From: PWVB01 sp964530185
GTDB lineage: Bacteria; Chloroflexota; Anaerolineae; B4-G1; SLSP01
Length of the DNA: 14,412 bases
Assembly: GCA_964530185.1 (NCBI GenBank)
Contig: CAZHBB010000076.1
Location: 1-14,412 of the forward strand
Reading direction: 5' to 3'
In this document: piece after piece, positions 1 to 5,300 of the stretch
Numbering within the stretch: the first letter of the stretch is position 1
Layout of the letters: every line of letters starts with the position of its first letter
Position numbers and translations under genes: made by a program
The notes under the pieces: model-generated
What the model was told of the DNA's origin: nothing
The model's input: only the letters and a program-made list of their open reading frames with translations
Database searches by the model: none

Positions 1-38
1 CACCCGAGGCGGTGAGCCCGTGAAGGGGGTCGTCTGGC

Positions 39-1139
39 ATGCTAATCGTCGATGGTCATCTTGACCTGGCATGGAATGCTTTGCAGTGGGGGCGGGACCT
101 GCGGCGCTCCGTGTATACCATTCGCGCGCATGAGCATGGCTTCGTAGGACCGGGACGGGGACAGGGAACCGTGGCGCTTCCGGAGCTGAGGAAGGGAGGT
201 GTGGCGGTGTGCTTTGCCACCGTGCTGGCCCGTGCAACAGGTTGTCCCGTACCCAACCTCGACTTCCGCTCAGCCGCGCAGGCTCATGGCATCGCACAAG
301 GTCAACTGGCCTACTATCGCGCTTTGGCACATGACGGCCTTCTCCGCATCATCACCGATGTGGAGACCCTGGACCGCCATTGGGCCGAGTGGTCACACTG
401 GGATGCGGCACTGACCGATTCGACAACGCCGGCCGATTTGGCGTCCCCACCGCTTGGCATCGTTCTTAGCATGGAGGGAGCGGATCCCATTCTGGATCCA
501 TCGCAGCTTGCCCAATGGTGGGAACAAGGGCTGCGGGTGATGGGGCTGGTACATTATGGGGAGGGGCGCTACGGAGGTGGCACCGGCAGCGAACTTGGGC
601 TACAGCCTGCTGGCCTGCACATGCTGAAGGAAGCAGAGCGGCTGGGTATCATCCTAGACCTGAGTCATCTCTCGGATCCTGCGTTTTGGGAGGCTTTGAG
701 CCATTTCAATGGGGCGGTCATCGCCAGCCACAACAACTGCCGCGCACTGGTTCCCCACCAGCGGCAGTTCAGTGATGCTCAACTACACGCGATCTTTGAG
801 AGGGACGGGGTTGTCGGTGTCGCCTGTGACGCCTGGATGCTCAAATTGGGCTGGACCACTGGCCACACGCCACCGGAGAGTGTCTCGCTTTCAGACGTGG
901 CCGATCATATCGACTGTCTCTGCCAGATCGCGGGCAACAGCCGCCACGCAGCCATTGGCAGTGACCTCGACGGCGGCTTTGGGCGCGAACAGTGCCCCCA
1001 TGACCTGGACACCATTGCGGATCTGCAAGCCTTAGGGGAGATCTTACAGATGCGTGGCTACAGCGATGCCGACATCGCCGCCATCATGCACGGGAATTGG
1101 TTACGGGTATTGCGCCAGAGCTGGTGTCCGGATGCGTGA
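39..1139 (+). CDS. Membrane dipeptidase family (peptidase M19), zinc dipeptidase
   Basis: Predicted metallo-dipeptidase of the renal dipeptidase/M19 family (amidohydrolase-like TIM barrel), which hydrolyses dipeptides, sometimes with a D-residue at the C-terminal side. The expected metal ligands are visible: HxD at His7/Asp9 (DGHLDL), the bridging Glu146 (SMEGADP), His210 (DLSHLSD), His231 (ASHNNCR) and Asp309 (GSDLDG). The C-terminal GNWLRVL (352-358) matches the family's GNxLRV ending. At 366 residues the length is normal. No signal peptide or lipobox is seen, so the enzyme is probably cytoplasmic. ATG at 39 follows a purine-rich GAAGGGGGT about 8 bases upstream, and homologues begin close to this DGHLDLAWN segment. 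A short open frame ending in TGA at 21-23 may be the tail of an upstream gene, but it is too short to name. The RidA gene lies 69 bases downstream on the same strand and may be cotranscribed. Natural substrate is unknown. Confidence 0.93.
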   Translation: MLIVDGHLDLAWNALQWGRDLRRSVYTIRAHEHGFVGPGRGQGTVALPELRKGGVAVCFATVLARATGCPVPNLDFRSAAQAHGIAQGQLAYYRALAHDGLLRIITDVETLDRHWAEWSHWDAALTDSTTPADLASPPLGIVLSMEGADPILDPSQLAQWWEQGLRVMGLVHYGEGRYGGGTGSELGLQPAGLHMLKEAERLGIILDLSHLSDPAFWEALSHFNGAVIASHNNCRALVPHQRQFSDAQLHAIFERDGVVGVACDAWMLKLGWTTGHTPPESVSLSDVADHIDCLCQIAGNSRHAAIGSDLDGGFGREQCPHDLDTIADLQALGEILQMRGYSDADIAAIMHGNWLRVLRQSWCPDA

Positions 1140-1194
1140 ACGGGAAGTCTGGCATCCCACAAACTCTCGAATACATTGATCAGATCATCTAGAT

Positions 1195-1205
1195 GGAGGA
1201 GGAAG
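1195..1205 (+). promoter_or_regulatory. Ribosome binding site fixing the RidA start
   Basis: A doubled GGAGG (GGAGGAGGAAG) lies 3-9 bases before the ATG at 1209. The open frame extends upstream to a TTG at 1176, but that start would place this Shine-Dalgarno inside the coding region and add residues absent from RidA proteins. ATG 1209 is therefore preferred. Confidence 0.85.
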
Positions 1206-1208
1206 CCC

Positions 1209-1595
1209 ATGCGAAAAGAGATCGTTGCCGATAAGGGTGCCCCCCCTAAGGGGCCGTACTCGCCTGCCATCGTGGCTGAAGGGCCGTTAGTCTTTGTCTC
1301 CGGGCAGGGACCGATCGACCCAGAGACAGGTGAACTGCAACTGGGGACCTTCAAAGAGCAGGCCCGGCTTGCCTTCCAGAACGTCGCGACGTTGCTGGAG
1401 GCCGCGGGCACATCTTGGGCCCATGCGGTCCGGGTGGGGGTTTTCCTGGCCGATCTGAGGGATTTCTCTGTGATGAACGAAATCTATCAACAGTTCCTGA
1501 CGCCGCCCTACCCCGCCCGCACGACGGTGGGAGTGACACTCCCGCCCGGCATGCTCATCGAGGTCGATTGCGTCGCTGTAATCCCCGAACGCTAA
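1209..1595 (+). CDS. ridA: RidA family (YjgF/YER057c/UK114) enamine/imine deaminase
   Basis: A 128-residue protein of the RidA family. These trimeric cytosolic enzymes hydrolyse reactive 2-aminoacrylate-type enamines and imines made by PLP enzymes to 2-keto acids and ammonia. Visible signatures: GPYSPA at 15-20 with the conserved Tyr17, VSGQGPIDPETGE at 30-42, the active-site arginine in YPARTTVGV (Arg104), and Glu118 in the LIEVDCVAVIP ending. These are the residues expected of the catalytically competent RidA subgroup rather than the Rid groups lacking the arginine. Length is typical. It sits 69 bases behind the M19 dipeptidase on the same strand, which could link it to amino-acid or peptide breakdown, but RidA proteins are also common housekeeping genes. 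The gene symbol is given by family resemblance. Confidence 0.93.
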   Translation: MRKEIVADKGAPPKGPYSPAIVAEGPLVFVSGQGPIDPETGELQLGTFKEQARLAFQNVATLLEAAGTSWAHAVRVGVFLADLRDFSVMNEIYQQFLTPPYPARTTVGVTLPPGMLIEVDCVAVIPER

Positions 1596-1662
1596 CGGCG
1601 GATCGGCCGCTCCCGCCCCACCACCGCGAGTATCAGAAAAACGGGCGACGGGGTAGACTTGG

Positions 1663-1689
1663 GGAGCAGCGGCGCATGGCCTCTGCTCC
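1663..1689. terminator. Hairpin between convergent genes (candidate terminator)
   Basis: GGAGCAG (1663-1669) pairs perfectly with CTGCTCC (1683-1689). Inside it GGC pairs with GCC around a 5-base loop, after one C/T mismatch. It lies in the 177-base gap between the ends of RidA (+) and the aldolase (-). No T-tract follows on the + strand. On the - strand a TTTTT occurs only about 20 bases beyond the stem. It could stop transcripts from either side, but is not a classic intrinsic terminator. Confidence 0.4.
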
Positions 1690-1772
1690 TGGGTCCTAAG
1701 AGCGCCATTGCCAGCGGGGGGCCGGCCGCACGCGGCAACTTCGGGAGACCTCGTCTGCACAGCGCCTCATCA

Positions 1773-2567
1773 TCAATCCGGGTCACACTCCCCAAACACA
1801 GCGTCGAACCTTTGACGCACCTCCAGGCATGCTTGCTTGAACCAACCGAAGTCACCGCCCAGCGGGAAAAACCGGGCGCCCTGTTCGGCATAGCGGGCGG
1901 CATCCTCCACGGATGAGACCGGCAGGCCCCAATGCAGGTTGTGTGCCCTGGCAGCAGCAGCCACGGCATCAACAGCCTCCCGGAAGCGCCGGCTGCCAAA
2001 GTCGAAGGGCACACCCAGCGAGAGCGAGAGATCCGCAGGACCGACAAACAACACATCAAGGCCAGGAACTGCGGCGATCTCACTGAGCTGATCCAACGCT
2101 TCGGCATCCTCAATCTGCAACACCACAAACGTCTCTCGATTCGCGTGTTCCAGATATTCATGCGGATCGGCGAACAGCGTATCCGCATCGCTCATGGCGG
2201 TCTCCACACCACGGCGTCCCAGCGGTGGATACTTGGCATTGCGCACCACCCACTCGGCTTCTTCTCTGGTCTTGACGTGGGGTACCATAATACCGGTCGC
2301 TCCATCCTCCAAAGGGCGGAAGAAACTTGTGTAACCCTCGCCTTTGCGGATGCGCACCATGGTATCAATGTCCACCATCCGCCCGGCGATGATTTGGGCT
2401 GCGACCTCACGCTGTCCCCAGGGGCGATGCTCCATGTCAAGCCAAAGCCCGTCGATACCTGCCCGGCCAGCGATCTCCACTGCCAGTGCCGAAGGTGCCA
2501 ATGTAATGCTCACTAACAGCACCGGCTTGTTCATCCGCAATTTTGCCAGGATCTTACTGCGACGCAT
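1773..2567 (-). CDS. HpcH/HpaI-family aldolase (class II, pyruvate-type)
   Basis: A 264-residue member of the HpcH/HpaI aldolase family (4-hydroxy-2-oxoheptanedioate aldolase, 2-keto-3-deoxy-L-rhamnonate aldolase and relatives). These are divalent-metal enzymes that split 4-hydroxy-2-oxo acids into pyruvate and an aldehyde. Expected active-site residues are present: His47 in WLDMEH (HpaI His45), Arg72 in MVRIRK (HpaI Arg70), and the metal ligands Glu153 (LQIED) and Asp179 (FVGPADLS), matching HpaI Glu149 and Asp175. The P96-x3-T100-REEAE segment and GRRG at 117-120 also fit. No signal peptide is seen. ATG at 2567 is preceded by a GGGAGG-type ribosome site about 5 bases away. It is transcribed alone, leftward, from a promoter predicted at 2622-2649. 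The exact substrate cannot be read from sequence; the family is promiscuous. Confidence 0.9.
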   Translation of the reverse strand: MRRSKILAKLRMNKPVLLVSITLAPSALAVEIAGRAGIDGLWLDMEHRPWGQREVAAQIIAGRMVDIDTMVRIRKGEGYTSFFRPLEDGATGIMVPHVKTREEAEWVVRNAKYPPLGRRGVETAMSDADTLFADPHEYLEHANRETFVVLQIEDAEALDQLSEIAAVPGLDVLFVGPADLSLSLGVPFDFGSRRFREAVDAVAAAARAHNLHWGLPVSSVEDAARYAEQGARFFPLGGDFGWFKQACLEVRQRFDAVFGECDPD

Positions 2568-2621
2568 CTCTTGCCTCCCGTGCCGTCGAATTCAAGCGGA
2601 CCTTGCTGGTCCCCTTGACCC

Positions 2622-2649
2622 AATGTAGGCAGGACGACAGCCATGTCAA
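2622..2649 (-). promoter_or_regulatory. Predicted sigma70-type promoter for the aldolase gene
   Basis: Reading the - strand, TTGACA (2649-2644), 16 bases, then TACATT (2627-2622). The -35 is a full consensus match and the -10 matches 4 of 6. The -10 lies about 55 bases before the aldolase ATG. Its -35 box is one arm of the inverted repeat at 2644-2663. Confidence 0.5.
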
Positions 2650-2663
2650 ACATTCGGTTGACA
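2644..2663. repeat. Inverted repeat TGTCAA-N8-TTGACA between divergent promoters
   Basis: Perfect 6-base arms with an 8-base spacer. Each arm is also the -35 box of one of two back-to-back promoters (leftward to the aldolase, rightward to the decayed gene). It may be a regulator site or simply the result of two consensus -35 boxes facing away from each other. Confidence 0.5.
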
Positions 2664-2686
2664 GCCACACACCCAGGAGCTATGAT
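2658..2686 (+). promoter_or_regulatory. Predicted strong sigma70-type promoter, rightward
   Basis: TTGACA (2658-2663), 17 bases, TATGAT (2681-2686): a full -35 match, ideal spacing and 5 of 6 at -10. It points to the ATG at 2724, about 37 bases beyond the -10. It makes an upstream in-frame ATG at 2643 unlikely as a start, because that codon precedes the promoter. Confidence 0.6.
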
Positions 2687-2723
2687 CTCAAGGTACGGTA
2701 GTCTCGTCGGAAAGGATACTCCC

Positions 2724-3028
2724 ATGGCCGTCGACTCTGAGCAGCACTCCAATCCATACCAAATCTGCATGTGGAAGCCCGTCTCACAATGCAGAGATTG
2801 TCCCCTGAGCGACAAGCTGAAATGCCGTTTCAAACTGGCCGATCTGGCGCACTTCATCGCCATGTTCACAGGGTTCGCATTGCCTGCCACAATCGCTGTG
2901 TCAACTTCTCGTGTCCACTCAACCACGTGCCACAGGACATAGTCGAGGCATACCTGGAGCGCAACCCGACCATGCGATGGGCATGGAAGGGAGATAGCCC
3001 GGGGGCAAGAGCAACCCACCCACGGTGA
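2724..3028 (+). pseudogene. Remnant of a Cys-rich membrane protein (head and tail in different frames)
   Basis: The head begins at ATG 2724, with GGAAAGGA 7 bases upstream, and reads in frame through a cysteine-rich start (CMWKP, QCRDCPL, KCRF) into a hydrophobic stretch (HFIAMFTGFALPA), then turns to nonsense after about 2885. The tail is in a different frame, about 2885-3028: NRCVNFSCPLNHVP, then IVEAYLERNPTMRWAW, then a stop. From memory, a family of small bacterial membrane proteins starts with a CxW-KP-x-C-x2-CPL segment and ends with such an RCVNFSCPLN-VP tail, with several membrane segments between. On that reading the middle, perhaps 100 or more residues, is deleted and the join is out of frame. 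The family memory is not verified. A consensus promoter and ribosome site are intact. An assembly error, or two unrelated small ORFs, are the alternatives. Confidence 0.5.
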
Positions 3029-3099
3029 CGATACGGGGATCGAAGATGTACGAGTTGAACGCGTAAAGGAGTGCTCCATCTCGCGACCTAAGACCACAT

Positions 3100-3106
3100 A
3101 GGAGGT
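3100..3106 (+). promoter_or_regulatory. Ribosome binding site for the GTG-started lyase
   Basis: AGGAGGT, the perfect Shine-Dalgarno, ends 5 bases before GTG 3112. It supports a GTG start, since no ATG lies at a comparable position in this frame. Confidence 0.8.
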
Positions 3107-3111
3107 CACTT

Positions 3112-3839
3112 GTGTCAGCCCAGATCCGGGAGAAGAGGCGACTTTGGCGGCAGCGATTTGTGGGATCACCCGCACCACGCCTGTGGTGTCCCCCCATTAC
3201 ACACTACACCGCTTCGGGCGAGATCGACGCCGGACGAATGGAAGCCCACTGGGCCAGCATGGCCCAATATGTAGGTGGGTTCCTGGTACCCGGCTCCACT
3301 GGTGACGGATGGGAGATGGACCCTGATGAGATCTCCCAGCTCCTTACCATAGCAACCGACCTGGCGACTCGACTGAACTCTCGGCTACTGGTAGGTGTAT
3401 TGCGGACAGAACTAGAGGAAATGCTAACGGTCATCACCCAGACCGTGACATGGCTCAAGGACAGCACAGGCGAGGACGATCTACTACAGGCGATGCAGGC
3501 GCGTCACGTAGCCGGTTTCACCGTCTGTCCTCCCCGCGGGGCAGATCTAAGTCAGGAAGAGATCAAGCTCAGCCTAGCCCAGGTGCTTGACCTGGGATTG
3601 CCCACAGCCATCTATCAGCTCCCACAGGTCACTCAAAATGAAATCTCGCCGACCACTTTCGCAGAGCTGGCAGCACACTACAGCAATTTCCTGATGTTCA
3701 AGGATACCAGCGGCACTGACCGGGTCCCGCTAGTTGATCATGGTTCGAGCGGTGTCATGCTGGTGCGAGGCGCAGAGGGAGATTATGCAAAATGGCTTCG
3801 AGAGGCAGGCGGTCCCTACGATGGCTTCCTCCTCAGTAC
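3112..3839 (+). CDS. DapA/NanA-family lyase (dihydrodipicolinate synthase-like), cut by gap
   Basis: The first 242 residues of a class I aldolase-type TIM barrel of the DHDPS/N-acetylneuraminate lyase superfamily, which form a Schiff base between a 2-keto acid (usually pyruvate) and a lysine. Visible: PGSTGDGW at 60-67 in the position of the keto-acid-carboxylate-binding TTGE motif; the tyrosine motif YQLP (Tyr168; YNxP in DHDPS); and the Schiff-base lysine in MFKDTSGT (Lys197). The family is about 290-310 residues, so roughly 50-70 residues at the C terminus are lost in the N run. The altered TGE motif (TGD) and YQLP argue against a true DapA. A sugar-acid or hydroxy-keto-acid lyase is more likely, but the substrate is unknown. 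The gene lies 83 bases behind the decayed gene on the same strand and may share its promoter. Confidence 0.85.
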
Positions 3840-3939
3840 NNNNNNNNNNNNNNNNNNNNNNNNNNNNNNNNNNNNNNNNNNNNNNNNNNNNNNNNNNNNN
3901 NNNNNNNNNNNNNNNNNNNNNNNNNNNNNNNNNNNNNNN
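3840..3939. other. Assembly gap (100 N)
   Basis: Exactly 100 N. A round 100 is the usual placeholder for a gap of unknown size, so distances across it should not be trusted. It removes the end of the DapA-like gene (+) and the end of the first DUF5320 gene (-), and could hide whole genes between them. Confidence 0.98.
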
Positions 3940-4160
3940 CCCCACCAGGGGCCAGCCCCCCAGCCAGCCCGCGCCCATCCTGGCACACCGGTTGCGTAGT
4001 ACCGGTTACGCCAGCCACGTCCGCGTCCCCATCCCATGCCAAGCCCCAACCCAGGGCCAGGATGCATATAACCGGGCGCGTTGTAACCAGCGCAATAACC
4101 CAAGCCACGTCCCGTCATGGGTCCAAGTCCCATAGGTCCTGTACGATCACCTCTAGGCAT
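3940..4160 (-). CDS. DUF5320-type small Gly-rich protein, copy 1 (cut by gap)
   Basis: The N-terminal 73 residues of a small glycine-rich protein of the DUF5320 type. It starts MPRGDRTGPMGLGP, then MTGRGLGYC with Cys23, which is the hallmark of the family, followed by a Gly/Pro/Trp/Arg-rich segment (GMGWGRGRGW, WARAGWGAGPWW). Family members often end in a short coiled coil; that part would lie in the N run. The function of DUF5320 is not established. Homologues are often found in anaerobes, sometimes near iron-sulfur or nitrogenase-cofactor-like (NifB/NifX-type) and Mrp ATPase genes, which is memory of context and not shown here. ATG 4160 follows GAGGAGGTGAACA, a strong ribosome site. It is the last visible gene of the leftward PadR-DUF5320 cluster. 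Confidence 0.8.
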
Positions 4161-4235
4161 TGTTCACCTCCTCGAACATAATCTGACCATAATTTGGCCA
4201 CCAGCCACAGCATGGAACCACAAAACCATCATCAA

Positions 4236-4430
4236 TTACCAGCGGGGGCTTCGCCCCCTACGCCGTCCAAAGCCTAAGGGCTGCCACCAACGGGTAAGCC
4301 GACGGAGCCCATAGCCCAACCGGCCTCCCCAAACCCTGGTGCCCGTGCCGGGATAACGCCCACACGGCCCCAGCCCTCGACCTGTGCCGGGACCTGCCCC
4401 TAAAGGTCCCGTCCCATCACCACGTGGCAT
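4236..4430 (-). CDS. DUF5320-type small Gly/Arg-rich protein, copy 2
   Basis: A 64-residue protein beginning MPRGDGTGPLGAGP, then GTGRGLGPC with Cys23 in the same place as copies 1 and 3. The rest is Gly/Arg/Trp-rich (YGLRRLTRWWQPLGFGRRRGRSPRW minus its first residues) and lacks an obvious coiled coil, so it is shorter than many family members. ATG 4430 has GGAGG 6 bases upstream. It starts 29 bases after copy 3 ends and is followed by 75 bases before copy 1. Third codon positions differ widely from copies 1 and 3 even where the protein is identical, so the duplication is old. Function unknown. Confidence 0.75.
   Translation of the reverse strand: MPRGDGTGPLGAGPGTGRGLGPCGRYPGTGTRVWGGRLGYGLRRLTRWWQPLGFGRRRGRSPRW
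4244..4258 (-). other. GC hairpin at the 3' end of DUF5320 copy 2
   Basis: GGGGGC and GCCCCC pair perfectly around a 3-base loop (GAA on the - strand). It spans the last codons of copy 2 just before its TAA. No T-tract follows directly. It could reduce read-through to copy 1 or protect the upstream message; it may also be a plain consequence of Gly/Arg/Pro codons. Confidence 0.35.
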
Positions 4431-4459
4431 ATCTCACCTCCCATCACGCACAAATCGCC

Positions 4460-4741
4460 TCACAAGACATTCCGATCCAGCAATCCCGCGAGCTCTCTCT
4501 GGCACCGACGCCCACAACGTCTTCGCAGTCGAGGCAGACGCCGCAGCCTAGGCCAGCCAAAGGGCGGAATACCTTCCAGTCCACCCAGCGCATCATGTCG
4601 GGATACTATGAACGGTCTGCCTTGGCTCCCAACATAGCCATGGATGACCCCGTCTCCAGAAAGGACAAGGACGCAATAACCCTCCCCACTTCCCGTCAGG
4701 GGTCCATCACCGAAGGGACCCGTGCCATCCAAGCCTGGCAT
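4460..4741 (-). CDS. DUF5320-like small protein, copy 3 (divergent)
   Basis: A 93-residue protein whose first 23 residues match the other two copies: MPGLDGTGPFGDGP, then LTGSGEGYC with Cys23. Beyond that it differs: a non-Gly-rich middle, a basic run RLRRLPRLRRRCGRRC with Cys76 and Cys80, and the end RELAGLLDRNVL. ATG 4741 lies 9 bases after the PadR stop with GAGGGG close upstream, which implies cotranscription with padR. The abrupt loss of family composition after Cys23 may be true divergence or an old frameshift; I could not settle this. Function unknown. Confidence 0.65.
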   Translation of the reverse strand: MPGLDGTGPFGDGPLTGSGEGYCVLVLSGDGVIHGYVGSQGRPFIVSRHDALGGLEGIPPFGWPRLRRLPRLRRRCGRRCQRELAGLLDRNVL

Positions 4742-4750
4742 ATCATCCCC

Positions 4751-5116
4751 TCACTCACGTCTCTGCAACAGCCGGTCGATCACATCCCTGCTCTCTCGAA
4801 GGTCCGCCATCCATTGCTCCAACACACGCTCACCCTCTCCCGTCAGCGCATACACACGCCGCGGCGGCCCTTGAGTGCGTTCAACGTCCCAGGTCGACAC
4901 GATCCATCCAAGCTCTTCCATCGCCTGCAAAGCGCGATACACTCGTCTCAGCGGCAACCCACCAAGGCCCAAAGCAGCCACTTGCTCGGCAAGGGCGTAA
5001 CCGTGGGCCGGTCCTTTTTGTAACACCACCAGGAGTGCGGGCTCCAGCAGATGCGCTGCACGTCCTCTCTGTCGACGACCGTGACGCCCACCATGCGGCC
5101 CCCGTCGTCCATGCAT
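4751..5116 (-). CDS. PadR family transcriptional regulator
   Basis: A 121-residue winged-helix regulator. LEPALLVVLQKGPAHGYAL (24-42) is the PadR helix-1/2 signature. VYRALQAMEELGWI (59-72) is the recognition region, and GPPRRVYALTGEGERVL (83-99) is the wing and following helix. The C terminus (to 121) is short, placing it in the small PadR subfamily. The first 20 residues are rich in His, Arg and Gly (MHGRRGPHGGRHGRRQRGR), an extension seen in some PadR proteins whose role is unknown; metal binding is possible but unproven. ATG 5116 has GGAGG 5 bases upstream. It is the first gene of a leftward unit with three DUF5320 genes, the usual position of an autoregulated local repressor. The promoter at 5136-5164 carries a palindrome. 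Confidence 0.92.
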   Translation of the reverse strand: MHGRRGPHGGRHGRRQRGRAAHLLEPALLVVLQKGPAHGYALAEQVAALGLGGLPLRRVYRALQAMEELGWIVSTWDVERTQGPPRRVYALTGEGERVLEQWMADLRESRDVIDRLLQRRE

Positions 5117-5135
5117 GTTAACCTCCTGCCTTTAT

Positions 5136-5164
5136 AATATAACCCAATATGGTCATTTTGTCAA
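5136..5164 (-). promoter_or_regulatory. Predicted promoter of padR and the DUF5320 genes
   Basis: Reading the - strand: TTGACA (5164-5159), 17 bases, TATATT (5141-5136). The -35 is a full match, spacing is ideal and the -10 is 5 of 6. The start codon is 20 bases past the -10, so the leader is very short. Confidence 0.65.
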
Positions 5165-5171
5165 TAGACAA
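5158..5171. promoter_or_regulatory. Palindrome TTGTC-N4-GACAA over the padR -35 box (candidate operator)
   Basis: Perfect 5-base arms with a 4-base spacer. One arm contains the -35 hexamer. A site here would block RNA polymerase, which fits autorepression by PadR. It differs from the ATGT-N8-ACAT site known for some PadR proteins, so the binding protein is inferred. Confidence 0.4.
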
Positions 5172-5204
5172 TTTGTCCAGCACCTGCGCAATCTCACGAT
5201 ACCC

Positions 5205-5213
5205 TGGTATAAT
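5205..5213 (+). promoter_or_regulatory. Extended -10 promoter for the lipoprotein gene
   Basis: TGGTATAAT is a perfect extended -10 (TGnTATAAT). No good -35 lies 16-18 bases upstream, which extended -10 promoters tolerate. Transcription would begin about 80 bases before the lipoprotein ATG. Confidence 0.55.
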
Positions 5214-5256
5214 ATCGGAAGATGCTCACCTCAGGTAGTGTGTTCCAGGTAGCTGA

Positions 5257-5276
5257 CAGTAGATATGAGGCTACTG
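5257..5276 (+). other. Small hairpin in the lipoprotein leader
   Basis: CAGTAG (5257-5262) and CTACTG (5271-5276) pair perfectly across 8 bases, ending 13 bases before the GGAGG ribosome site at 5290-5294. A direct repeat CAGGTAG occurs at 5232-5238 and 5246-5252. The leader is too short and simple for a known riboswitch; function is uncertain. Confidence 0.3.
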
Positions 5277-5300
5277 CAACAAGAGTAAAGGAGGACCCGT

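Noticed and set aside
1..23. Possible tail of an upstream gene ending at TGA 21-23
   Set aside because: Only six codons are visible; any frame would show as much, so no gene is called.
1723..1740. GC-rich GCCGC/GCGGC inverted repeat after the aldolase end
   Set aside because: The loop is only 2 bases and such short GC palindromes are frequent in this composition; the 1663-1689 hairpin is the better candidate.
2643..2723. ATG 2643 as the start of the decayed gene
   Set aside because: It lies upstream of the predicted -35/-10 (2658-2686), lacks a ribosome site, and adds residues unlike the rest; ATG 2724 is better placed.
4424..5023. Long + strand open frame opposite the padR/DUF5320 genes
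   Set aside because: It is antisense to genes with clear family signatures and good ribosome sites, and its translation is low-complexity Ser/His/Pro/Gln without recognisable motifs.
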